A DNA stretch of 34,516 bases from Spirochaeta sp. GTDB taxonomy: Bacteria > Spirochaetota > Spirochaetia > Spirochaetales_E > Spirochaetaceae_B. Positions 24,458 to 32,334 of this stretch are shown here, piece by piece. The notes beneath the pieces were generated by a model. That model was not told where the DNA came from. It was given only the letters and a program-made list of their open reading frames with translations, and ran no database searches. Both the position numbers and the translations under genes were made by a program. The stretch covers positions 1 to 34,516 of the forward strand of contig JAUUYD010000002.1 of NCBI GenBank assembly GCA_030590585.1, written 5' to 3'. Each line of letters starts with the position of its first letter. Positions within the stretch are counted from its first letter, which is position 1.

Positions 24458-25945
24458 ATGATGAGAATTGCAGTTGCGGAAATCAGTCAGGAAACGGACA
24501 CCTTCAGCCCGATTCCTTCGGTGGTAAAGGATTTTGAGAAATCGACATTATTATTCGGGGAGGAGTTCTTACATAAAAAAATCAGTAACAACGTTCCCGA
24601 TGGGGCACGTGTTTTTTTCTCGGATAAAAAGGATGTGGAGCTTCTTCCTATATTAGTGGCTACATGTGTTCCCAGTGGAAAATTAACAGATGAAGCGGTC
24701 GAGTTTTTCAGAGAGAAACTTGTTTCAGGTCTGGAGGACTGCCTACCTTTGGACGGATTATTTCTATCCCTTCACGGAGCAACCGTATCAGAGTCAATTG
24801 ACGATGTAAGCGGTTATCTTCTTGCAGCGGCACGGGAAGTTGTAGGTCCGGATGTTCTCATTGTTGTTCCACTTGATCATCATGCCAATGTAACAGAACA
24901 GATAATAAAGTCTGCCGATGTAGTTGTAGGTCATGAAACCCAGCCTCACAACCTCTTCGAAACAGGAAAAAAAGCCGCGACAACTATCTATAATCTTTTA
25001 AAAATTATGAAAAAACGACCTATTAAAGCCTGGGTGAAAATACCGATGATAACACCCCAGGATCAATTTCTGACGAGTAAAGATCCTATGGAATCCTGGT
25101 TCGATATGGCCCGTGAAATGGAAGATCTGGAAGAGGTAATATCAGTTTCTCTTTTCCCCATGCAGCCCTGGGTGGATGCCCGGGAAGCCGGATGGGCAGC
25201 AGTCGTTTACACCCGGAATGATGAAAAAATGGCATTAGACCTCGCGAACAGTCTCGGGAATCATGCATGGGAAAAACGGGAAGAATTCTGGGTGTCCGAA
25301 AGAATCAACCCGAAATCAGCGATACTCCGTACAGCAGAAGGCTCTGAAGGTCTTATCATCCTGTCGGACATGGGAGACGCCGTATATGGCGGCGGAACCG
25401 GAGACAGCACCTGTATTCTGAAAGAAATCCTCGAATTGGATACGTCAGCTTTAACATATCTTCCGGTAGTGGATTCTGAGGCTGTGGAAACTGCCATGGA
25501 AATAGGCTTGTGTGAAGCTACACTGACAATCGGGGGTAAAAATGATCCCTTCAGTCAAGCCCTGAGAATAGAAGGAAAGATCACGGCAATATCGGAAGGG
25601 CTTAAACTCAATACTCAGCGAGGAATGGCTGATTTGGGCAAAACAGTGCTTTTCGAAACAGGTAATGTCAGGATTGTTATAATGGCGAATCGAGGGTATG
25701 CCATAAATCTTCCGATACTCTACACTCACCTCGGGCTGAAAATCGAAGACGCGAAAGCTGTTGTTCTCAAGACCGGCAGTAATTTCCAGTATTTCGATTC
25801 CTGGCGTAAGGGACTGATCCGGGTGGATTCCCCAGGTACAACTCAGTCAAATCTCAAAGATTTTACATGGAAAAATGTTCCCAGACCTCTATATCCTTTA
25901 GACGAAATGTCTTTCTGGAAAGCAGAGGCCCGGGTGTCGGAATAA
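24458..25945 (+). CDS. MlrC-family (M81) metallohydrolase
   Basis: A 495-residue protein covering the whole MlrC family: an N-terminal half (DUF1485) with ISQETDTFSPIPS, SLHGATVSE, the metal motif VPLDHHANVTE (about residues 136-146) and VVGHETQPH, and a C-terminal half with SDMGDAVYGGGTGDS. The namesake cuts linearised microcystin. Most members have unknown substrates and appear in small-molecule catabolic clusters. No signal peptide is visible, so it is cytoplasmic. It starts one base after the aminotransferase stop. The likely activity is hydrolysis of a small amide or peptide-like bond. Confidence 0.88.
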   Translation: MMRIAVAEISQETDTFSPIPSVVKDFEKSTLLFGEEFLHKKISNNVPDGARVFFSDKKDVELLPILVATCVPSGKLTDEAVEFFREKLVSGLEDCLPLDGLFLSLHGATVSESIDDVSGYLLAAAREVVGPDVLIVVPLDHHANVTEQIIKSADVVVGHETQPHNLFETGKKAATTIYNLLKIMKKRPIKAWVKIPMITPQDQFLTSKDPMESWFDMAREMEDLEEVISVSLFPMQPWVDAREAGWAAVVYTRNDEKMALDLANSLGNHAWEKREEFWVSERINPKSAILRTAEGSEGLIILSDMGDAVYGGGTGDSTCILKEILELDTSALTYLPVVDSEAVETAMEIGLCEATLTIGGKNDPFSQALRIEGKITAISEGLKLNTQRGMADLGKTVLFETGNVRIVIMANRGYAINLPILYTHLGLKIEDAKAVVLKTGSNFQYFDSWRKGLIRVDSPGTTQSNLKDFTWKNVPRPLYPLDEMSFWKAEARVSE

Positions 25946-25963
25946 TGAATGAAGGGGGTTAAT

Positions 25964-26998
25964 ATGTCAGAAGATTCATATCTGAAATGGACGAGCGGCG
26001 AGACACAGACATCATGGTGGAATGATTCCGGTATTTCTTCAGAGATTACAGCATCCATAGATCAAGGGGCTGTCGGTGTAACTACCAATCCGATACTCGT
26101 ATATCACGCCCTTTCATCGAACAGAAATGAATGGAAAACAGAAATACTGGAAGCTCTAAGAGGTAAACATAGTTCTGAAAAAGCAATCGCCTTGACAGCT
26201 GTCGTCGTAAAAAAAGCTTCCGCCCTGCTCTATCCTGTGTTTAAGCAGACTGATGGTAACGCAGGCTATGTCTGTTCCCAGGTAGATCCTGCACTGTCGA
26301 GTAATCGGGAAGCAATGCTGGAAACAGCCGTGATAATGAGCGGCTTTGGAGATAATATCTCTGTTAAACTACCTGCAACTGCCGCAGGACTTGATGTGAT
26401 GGATGCGTGTGTTTCCCGGGGAATACACGTTACAGTAACCGTGAGTTTTACACTTTCCCAGGTATTGGCCATTGCCCGGCGTTACAGAAGTGCCAGAAAA
26501 AAAGCGAAACAAATTGGGAAGAATCCAGGAAAATGTTTCGCTGTAATAATGATAGGTCGTCTTGATGACTATATTCGTGATATATCACTGGATATGAAGG
26601 CGAATGTTGGTGAAATTGACATACAATCCGCGGGACTCGCTGTAGTTAAACGGGCTTATTCGATCTACCAGCAGGAAAATTATAAAGCTGAGCTGATAAT
26701 CGCAGCCATGCGTGGAACTTATCACATCACTGAACTTTCAGGATCGAAGATGATTATGTCGATCCATCCTGATCACCAGAATCCTTTTTTGGACAACACG
26801 ATGCCTAAAAAGGAGCTTATAGAAAATCCTGTTAATCCAGAATCCATTAATAAGCTAATGACAATATCTGAATTTATAAAAGCCTACGAACCTGATGGAT
26901 TGAAACCGGATGCTTTTATCTCATATGGAGCAGTACAACGTACACTGACTCAATTTTCAGAGCTCGGATGGAAACGGCTTGAAGGGTTTGAGATATAA
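25964..26998 (+). CDS. Transaldolase-family protein
   Basis: A 344-residue protein with the transaldolase barrel: GAVGVTTNPILVY (the conserved TNP strand), ISVKLPATAAGLD with the Schiff-base Lys135, TVTVSFTLSQVLA and a late IAAMRGTYHITEL segment. The length and Lys position fit the long transaldolase subfamily. It would transfer or release a dihydroxyacetone unit from a ketose phosphate. The frame is open from 25949, but AAGGGGG at 25951-25957 points to the ATG at 25964. With the FGGY kinase it would supply the final phosphorylation and cleavage steps. Confidence 0.88.
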   Translation: MSEDSYLKWTSGETQTSWWNDSGISSEITASIDQGAVGVTTNPILVYHALSSNRNEWKTEILEALRGKHSSEKAIALTAVVVKKASALLYPVFKQTDGNAGYVCSQVDPALSSNREAMLETAVIMSGFGDNISVKLPATAAGLDVMDACVSRGIHVTVTVSFTLSQVLAIARRYRSARKKAKQIGKNPGKCFAVIMIGRLDDYIRDISLDMKANVGEIDIQSAGLAVVKRAYSIYQQENYKAELIIAAMRGTYHITELSGSKMIMSIHPDHQNPFLDNTMPKKELIENPVNPESINKLMTISEFIKAYEPDGLKPDAFISYGAVQRTLTQFSELGWKRLEGFEI

Positions 26999-27838
26999 AT
27001 GAGTCATATGCCTACTAGCCAACTCAGCTGCCTTCCTGTTTCTTATTTCAGTAACATCATCAGTGGGAACATGTCGATATCATCCTGGATACGGGAAGCT
27101 TCTGATCTTGGTTTTGACGGTGCCGATTTGAGTACTCATTTTTTTAAAATAAGAGATATAAAACGGTTAAATGAAATCAAGGAAGCCTACAAAACCACCG
27201 GCTTGAAACTAGCCTTATTTAACACTTATCCTCAATTTCTCCACCCGGATACTGGAGTGAGAAAAAACGAAATTGAACAGTTAAAGGTGGATATCCAACT
27301 GGCTGGGGTTCTTGAAGCTGAAAACGTTCGCCTTGTTTCAGGTCAATGGTATCCGGGAGTGACAAAAAAAGAAGGGGTACAACGGACATTGGCCGGGCTT
27401 GAAGAGGTCTTGGAAACAGCAGACAAATGTGATGTCGGGCTGGTCTATGAAAACCATTCCAAACCTGCCGGCTGGACATATGCTGATTTTTCATTTAATC
27501 CTGAAATATTCCTGGAAATTCATGAGAGTTTAAAAACAATTGGTATTAAGATACTTTTTGATACAGCAAATCCGATAGCGTTCGGGGTCGATCCACTGTC
27601 GATATTACGAAAGGTGATTGACAGGGTTAGCTGCATTCATGTTGCAGATACATCTGAAAGAGGAAAGCTTGTTCCTTCGGAAATAGGTAAAGGCCTTGTT
27701 CCCTTTGATGAAATTTTTTCTTGCCTGAAAAAAAATCAGTATTCGGGATGGCTTTCAATTGAGGAGGCAAGCGCTACTGGACATACAGGTGTGGAATCTG
27801 CGTATCGTTATGTACGGGAGAAATGGGATGTCGGATAA
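26999..27838 (+). CDS. Sugar phosphate isomerase/epimerase (xylose-isomerase-like TIM barrel)
   Basis: A 279-residue TIM-barrel protein of the AP-endonuclease/xylose-isomerase-like group. Key blocks are DLGFDGADLSTHFF, VYENHSKP (metal-binding Glu), KILFDTANP (metal-binding Asp), SCIHVADTSERG (metal-binding His) and the final WLSIEEAS (metal-binding Glu), the usual four-ligand metal site. It should isomerise or epimerise a sugar or sugar acid in the pathway. It begins directly after the transaldolase stop, and its end overlaps the XRE gene by 11 bases. Confidence 0.85.
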   Translation: MSHMPTSQLSCLPVSYFSNIISGNMSISSWIREASDLGFDGADLSTHFFKIRDIKRLNEIKEAYKTTGLKLALFNTYPQFLHPDTGVRKNEIEQLKVDIQLAGVLEAENVRLVSGQWYPGVTKKEGVQRTLAGLEEVLETADKCDVGLVYENHSKPAGWTYADFSFNPEIFLEIHESLKTIGIKILFDTANPIAFGVDPLSILRKVIDRVSCIHVADTSERGKLVPSEIGKGLVPFDEIFSCLKKNQYSGWLSIEEASATGHTGVESAYRYVREKWDVG

Positions 27839-28394
27839 CGTAAATTCAAAGATTAAAGAGTTAAGAAAAAGTCAAGGAATGACGCTTCAACAGCTTTCCG
27901 AGCTTACAGATTTAAGCAAGGGATATCTATCAAAGATTGAATCATCGAATTTTGTCCCCAGAATACAAACACTGAATAAGATAGCAGGGGCTCTGAATGC
28001 AGACATAGGCTACTTTCTTGAAGAATATTGGATAGAAAAAAAGAAACCTCAGAATTTTGATCTGGTGAAAAAAGATCAGCACACTCTCAAATTGGGAGAA
28101 CATCCTGACTTCGGGTATTCTTATATATCTTTATTGCACAATTATAAGGGTAAATATATGGCGCCCTACATTCTGAAAATAGAAGAGGGAAGTACTCAAA
28201 ATTTTACTCACGACAGTGAGGAGTTTATCTACATCCTTAAAGGTTCGCTAAAATTCCACTATGAGTCTAAAGTATATATGCTTTCTGAGGGTGATAGTTT
28301 GTATTTTGATTCAAGATTGGAACATTCTCTACAGAATGAACAGATGAAAGAAGCCGTAATTCTTAACATAATTTACGATTATCGTAGATTTTAA
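27828..28394 (+). CDS. XRE-family regulator with C-terminal cupin domain
   Basis: A 188-residue regulator. An N-terminal Xre helix-turn-helix (KIKELRKSQGMTLQQLSELT, then GYLSKIE) spans about residues 7-60. A cupin domain (about residues 110-180) has HDSEEFIYILKGSL, SEGDSLYFDSRLEHSL and a terminal beta strand. Such proteins sense a small metabolite through the cupin pocket. Here the gene is last in the catabolic operon and overlaps the isomerase gene by 11 bases, so it is expected to control the cluster and its own expression. The frame is open from 27759, but that part is out-of-context overlap. No clear terminator follows. Confidence 0.88.
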   Translation: MSDNVNSKIKELRKSQGMTLQQLSELTDLSKGYLSKIESSNFVPRIQTLNKIAGALNADIGYFLEEYWIEKKKPQNFDLVKKDQHTLKLGEHPDFGYSYISLLHNYKGKYMAPYILKIEEGSTQNFTHDSEEFIYILKGSLKFHYESKVYMLSEGDSLYFDSRLEHSLQNEQMKEAVILNIIYDYRRF

Positions 28395-28410
28395 TCTAAG
28401 GTTTTCCGGG

Positions 28411-28587
28411 CTAAGCCTGTGGAATATTTCTGAGTTGATCTTTTCCTTTCGGCACCAATAGGAACAGCAGTAATCCAGTAAAAAGAAAAGCAGAATATCC
28501 AAGAAATAGAAACCGATAAGTGGTCATTTCAATACCTAATATCTGAAATCCATTCGTATACAATCTGAAATCAAGCAGTTCATGGAT
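28411..28587 (-). pseudogene. C-terminal remnant of an MFS-type membrane transporter
   Basis: The minus strand keeps 58 codons in one frame, with no start codon of its own, bounded upstream by a TAG (28588-28590). The translation ends with a hydrophobic helix (YRFLFLGYSAFLFTGLLLFL) followed by a short charged tail (VPKGKDQLRNIPQA). This is the pattern of the last membrane segment of a major-facilitator transporter. It lies downstream of the FGGY kinase in the same direction. A possible N-terminal fragment, MTDNIIFNRKTSIRSMN, begins at an ATG at 28628, 19 bases after the kinase stop but in another frame, consistent with an internal deletion. The family call is by eye. Confidence 0.55.
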
Positions 28588-28647
28588 CTAATAGAAGTTT
28601 TTCTGTTGAAAATTATGTTGTCAGTCATTTATAAATACACGATTGGT

Positions 28648-30114
28648 TCAATTTCCCAAAATATTTTTCTCAACTTTTCTATAACATTCATATCGATCTT
28701 CATAGTATCTGACACTTTCATTATCAGGTTCGTATATTTTAGTTGTATGTATATGAAGAAATGCGTCTTCAGGATCTTTATATATACCTGCCCCAATTCC
28801 GGCAAGAATACAGGCACCTATCGAACCGGCTTCCGAAGTCGGCAGCTTAATAATTTGTTTACCTGTAATATCCGCAATAATCTGACTCCAAATATTACTA
28901 TTTGAACCCCCTCCGAATAGGTGGAATTTTTCCACAGGATTATTTATCTCCTCCATCAGGTTTATTATGACTTTTATCCGGAATCCAATTCCCTCAAATA
29001 GGCCCTTTATCAGATGTCCGGTCTCCATGGAATAATCCATATCAGTCAAGTATCCACCGATTCCTTTTACATATTGAGGTGTACCGGATGTTCCAAAAAA
29101 GGGGAAAAAGAATGGACAATTTTGTTTAGGTCTTACTGATTCGACAATTCGATCCAACTCTTTATAGGTTTTGTCTGGTAAAACTATACGCTTAAACCAA
29201 TCCAGACTGCTTGTTCCTGAAGAAACCCCTTCGAGAACCCAGTGTTCCCGGAGTAAATCAGTGAAACATGGAATCCTCATCTTACTATCCAGAACCACCT
29301 CAGGACATTTTTGTGTGATCGCCATGGCAGTCCCAAGAGAAACAGTAGTTCTATTCAGATCAATTGCCGCACCAAGTGCTGCGACCTTCTGATCCTGTCC
29401 ACCGACAGATATGATAATATCTTCCGGAAGTCCCAGCATTGAGGCTGCTTCACTTTTAATTCTACCGACAGGTTCTCCACTCCATAGAATTTCCGGAAAT
29501 TTTTCAGTTTCGAGTGCCAGTGAATCACAGATTTCGCTGGACCACTCCTGCTTTGTGATATCATAAAACATCGTTCCTGAAGCCATTGTATGATCTGTTA
29601 CACATCTGCCGGTCAGCTTAGCCAGAAGGAAATCAAGGGGCATAAGGATTTTATATGTTCGGGAGTATAATTCCGGTTCGTTCTCCGCAAACCATAGAAG
29701 TTTGGATAGTACATAGGATGCGCTGGAACGCTTTCCGGTTATTTGAAAAAGTAACTTTTCATTAAAATGGTGACGGATTCCGGATAACTGCTCTTCCGAA
29801 CGATAATCAAGCCAGCTGAATGCATGACGTAAAGGATTGAGATTACAATCCACTGGAACGAACGCAATGCCTTGAGAACTGATACTTAAACCTGCTATAT
29901 GGTACTCAGTCCTATCAATAACAGATACAAGCTTACTGATTATTTCCGATGTAATATCCCACCATAATGTGGCGTCTTGCTCAATTTCCCTGGCCGATAC
30001 ATGAATAAGAGGATAAGATCGGGACTCCTGAGTAATAATCTGCAATGATTCATCTACCGCAATTCCTTTGCAGACAGTAGTTCCGAGATCGATTCCGATT
30101 AATGCAGCTTTCAT
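28648..30114 (-). CDS. FGGY-family carbohydrate kinase (xylulokinase-like)
   Basis: A 488-residue sugar kinase with both actin-like lobes. The N-terminal phosphate loop is GIDLGTTVCKG (about residues 7-17), SQGIAFVPVD follows, and the FGGY signature near residue 400 reads FGGGSNSNIWSQIIADITGK. It transfers phosphate from ATP to a ketose or polyol. Family resemblance is closest to xylulokinase-type kinases, though the true sugar is not predictable. The frame is open from 30147, but the ATG at 30114 gives the normal N-terminus and is preceded by a weak GGTAG. A 10-base inverted repeat and the shared 15-base motif lie just upstream. Confidence 0.9.
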   Translation of the reverse strand: MKAALIGIDLGTTVCKGIAVDESLQIITQESRSYPLIHVSAREIEQDATLWWDITSEIISKLVSVIDRTEYHIAGLSISSQGIAFVPVDCNLNPLRHAFSWLDYRSEEQLSGIRHHFNEKLLFQITGKRSSASYVLSKLLWFAENEPELYSRTYKILMPLDFLLAKLTGRCVTDHTMASGTMFYDITKQEWSSEICDSLALETEKFPEILWSGEPVGRIKSEAASMLGLPEDIIISVGGQDQKVAALGAAIDLNRTTVSLGTAMAITQKCPEVVLDSKMRIPCFTDLLREHWVLEGVSSGTSSLDWFKRIVLPDKTYKELDRIVESVRPKQNCPFFFPFFGTSGTPQYVKGIGGYLTDMDYSMETGHLIKGLFEGIGFRIKVIINLMEEINNPVEKFHLFGGGSNSNIWSQIIADITGKQIIKLPTSEAGSIGACILAGIGAGIYKDPEDAFLHIHTTKIYEPDNESVRYYEDRYECYRKVEKNILGN

Positions 30115-30132
30115 AATTTCTACCAATGAACT

Positions 30133-30167
30133 GAATATAATTGTCAATAATATAGATAATTATATTC
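30133..30167. promoter_or_regulatory. Inverted repeat upstream of the FGGY kinase (candidate operator)
   Basis: GAATATAATT (30133-30142) and AATTATATTC (30158-30167) are perfect 10-base arms. The 15 bases between them are GTCAATAATATAGAT, a one-mismatch copy of the motif at 8589-8603. The site lies downstream of the kinase promoter, in a position suited to repression. Confidence 0.5.
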
Positions 30168-30204
30168 GTCAAATTTTATTTATATCTTATTTTTATGAGT
30201 TAAG

Positions 30205-30233
30205 ATAATAGTTTTTCCGAGAAAATATCGCAA
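30205..30233 (-). promoter_or_regulatory. Promoter of the FGGY kinase
   Basis: Minus strand TTGCGA (30228-30233), 17 bases, TATTAT (30205-30210). The leader is about 85-90 bases and contains the inverted repeat at 30133-30167. Confidence 0.45.
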
Positions 30234-30316
30234 GGATTTTCTGACTATCATGAATAAGCGCGAAGAAACATATCCTTAACGCGTTTTCAGTAAAGCATAT
30301 GCGACATCATTGATGT

Positions 30317-31084
30317 TCAGTAATCTACTTCAAGTATTTCAACTTTCTTCCTCAGTTGCTTGAGGGTTATTTCATCAAGCCCCTTTGAGGTTATCCAGAG
30401 ATCGAACTCCTGAAGCGTTCCGTACACGAAGTAACCCTCAGCTTTCAGCTTGGTATGGTCTGTCAGCAGAATTTTTTTCCTGCTGCTTCGCAGCATTGCT
30501 TTTGTCAGGTTAGCCTCTTCCGGGCTTGAGGTGAGGCATCGCCCATCGCCATCGATTGCGTCGGCGCTGAGAAAAGCAATATCTATACTTAACATTTCCA
30601 GTATTTGCTCTGTCAAACTTCCCTGAAGAGAATACAAGCTTGGAATATACTTCCCGCCGAGTATGTATAAGTCAATATCACGAACCCTTCCCAATTCGGT
30701 AATTATTGCCAGGGAATTAGTATAGACGGTAAGAGGTGCTTTCTGTTCAAGTTGTGTGGCCAGATGAAATGTTGTCGAGCCATCGTTAATCAGCAGCGTG
30801 GATCCTGCATCAATTTGTTCAGCAGCAATTCGGCCAATTCCCTGTTTCAGGTTGAAATTATGACCAACTCTTCGGTGGTACTCGGATTCCAGAGCTGCTC
30901 TTCCCGCAATCATACAGCCGCCATGGGTGCGAATGATGGATTTTTCTTCATCCAATTTAGTTAGAACTCGACGGATACTCAAGGAGGACACATTGAGCAG
31001 TTGAGCTAGTTCTTCAACCTTCATCTCCCGTTGAAATGTTCGAAGGAGTTTCAATATTTCGACTTTTCGCATCGAAGGTTTCAT
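30317..31084 (-). CDS. DeoR-family transcriptional regulator
   Basis: A 255-residue regulator. The N-terminal winged helix (about residues 5-58) holds VEELAQLLNVSSLSIRRVL and RTHGGC. The usual DeoR signature has Asp after the two Arg (RRDL), and here it is RRVL, a conservative oddity. The sensor domain contains NDGSTTFHLATQL, YILGGKY and LSADAID, which bind sugar phosphates in this family. It lies between the aldose-epimerase-like and kinase genes and likely controls this minus-strand arm. The ATG at 31084 has no ribosome site and lies about 5 bases from the predicted transcript start. A 15-base palindrome covers the start codon. Confidence 0.88.
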   Translation of the reverse strand: MKPSMRKVEILKLLRTFQREMKVEELAQLLNVSSLSIRRVLTKLDEEKSIIRTHGGCMIAGRAALESEYHRRVGHNFNLKQGIGRIAAEQIDAGSTLLINDGSTTFHLATQLEQKAPLTVYTNSLAIITELGRVRDIDLYILGGKYIPSLYSLQGSLTEQILEMLSIDIAFLSADAIDGDGRCLTSSPEEANLTKAMLRSSRKKILLTDHTKLKAEGYFVYGTLQEFDLWITSKGLDEITLKQLRKKVEILEVDY

Positions 31085-31094
31085 ATTATATGAA
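31080..31094. promoter_or_regulatory. Palindrome over the DeoR-family start codon (candidate autoregulatory operator)
   Basis: TTCATATTATATGAA is a perfect dyad around a central T. It covers the start codon and the predicted transcript start of the DeoR gene. Its ATTATAT core resembles the arms of the inverted repeat before the kinase. Confidence 0.45.
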
Positions 31095-31095
31095 C

Positions 31096-31122
31096 ATTAT
31101 AATCAAGTTTAGTTGTTGTCAA
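31096..31122 (-). promoter_or_regulatory. Promoter of the DeoR-family gene
   Basis: Minus strand TTGACA (31117-31122), 15 bases, TATAAT (31096-31101): consensus boxes but a short spacer. The predicted transcript start is about five bases before the ATG. The -35 overlaps the end of the upstream aldose-epimerase-like gene. Confidence 0.5.
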
Positions 31123-32215
31123 TGTTTTTCAAAGAGAGGGCTTCATCTTCCAACGCCAATAACCCTTCAACTGAATCAATAATCTCAAAGTCCACAACTA
31201 TAACCTTTTCTTCGTGAGGCTGTATGAGCGGCAGTTTATCTTGTTCTCGTAAAACCTGCCGTCCCAGTGGCAGGCAGGTGCAGGGTTCAAGGCCAACCAC
31301 ATAATTCTGCCGTTCCATTAACTTCCATTCTATAAGGTGGGGCAGCAGATCAACATCGAATCTGAGCACTACTCCCAGAGGACCACCATCTGGCCCATTT
31401 TCAGAAATAATTGCAATAAAAGTTCTTCCCCGACCATCAGCGCCAAGGGTATGAAAAAAGAGTCGTTCAGGGTAGCTGTCCTGTGGCCCGGGAAATGCCG
31501 CAAAACTATCAAGCTCGCCGGATTCAGCAGCTTTGGAATTACCAGCTGCTGTTTTTCGAATCGGACCCACTATTCTTGAATTTGGATTTAGCAGCGGGAA
31601 TCCGAAATTGAAATGATAAAGAAGCATCATTGGCTGAACGCTGAAACCTTTATTTTGTATCCTGTCGGTTATCCTGAATCCCTTCTGTCCTAAATGTGTT
31701 TCTATTGTTCGCTGTAACCTCAGGTTCTCCCCGAAGGCACTGACTTCCCGTAAAAGCCCTTTTATCAACAGCTGATATTCACTACCAGTCCATTCCTGAG
31801 TTACTGCAACATCCTCAGCCGGTGTATTGGAGATTCTTCCGTGCAGACCAAGATTTTTTCCATTATCCATTTGCGGCGGACCAAAATATGTGATCCCGCA
31901 GGTTGTCAGTGCGCCTGCGAAGAAGGTACGGAGCCATTCAGCACCCGACGAATCATAGTATAACGGTGCGGTTATTCCAGTGCCGGAAAGAAAGCTAATT
32001 TGATGGCCTTTATACCGTACTGAGGCAATGTCCATACCACGATCCGGAACAACGGTAAATTCGAGTCCGCTACCATTTCGGAAATGAGCAATTCGAACTC
32101 CATCCTGCCGGCCTCCAAGCAATCGGGATTCCTGCACCAATGCCATCTGGCTGATATCCCCGGTATATTCTTGTATCTGTTTTCTATCGAGGTTGAAATT
32201 AAAATTCGTTTCCAT
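31109..32215 (-). CDS. DUF4432 / aldose-1-epimerase-family protein
   Basis: A 368-residue galactose-mutarotase-fold protein with the DUF4432 pattern: FTVVPDRGMDIASVRYKG, WLRTFFAGALTTCGI, NLGLHGRISNTPAE with the conserved His, MLLYHFNFGFPLLN, and VGLEPCTCLPLGR near the end. Mutarotases interconvert sugar anomers. DUF4432 proteins are common in sugar clusters and may be mutarotases or epimerases of unusual sugars. The frame begins seven codons earlier (32236), but AGGAG lies inside that stretch and is spaced nine bases from the ATG at 32215, so I start there. It heads the minus-strand arm with DeoR and kinase. Confidence 0.88.
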   Translation of the reverse strand: METNFNFNLDRKQIQEYTGDISQMALVQESRLLGGRQDGVRIAHFRNGSGLEFTVVPDRGMDIASVRYKGHQISFLSGTGITAPLYYDSSGAEWLRTFFAGALTTCGITYFGPPQMDNGKNLGLHGRISNTPAEDVAVTQEWTGSEYQLLIKGLLREVSAFGENLRLQRTIETHLGQKGFRITDRIQNKGFSVQPMMLLYHFNFGFPLLNPNSRIVGPIRKTAAGNSKAAESGELDSFAAFPGPQDSYPERLFFHTLGADGRGRTFIAIISENGPDGGPLGVVLRFDVDLLPHLIEWKLMERQNYVVGLEPCTCLPLGRQVLREQDKLPLIQPHEEKVIVVDFEIIDSVEGLLALEDEALSLKNIDNN

Positions 32216-32334
32216 TTGAATAAACTCCTGATTCAATCATTCCCGGGCTGTAATGGGAAAAGTAACAATAACCTCAATTCCTTCACCGGGAACAGATAGT
32301 AATGAGTCCACAGCCGCTTCCACTCCCTCCCCGC

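Noticed and set aside
28582..28905. Plus-strand 107-codon open frame opposite the kinase
   Set aside because: It is an AT-rich shadow of the kinase 3' end with no ribosome site or family resemblance.
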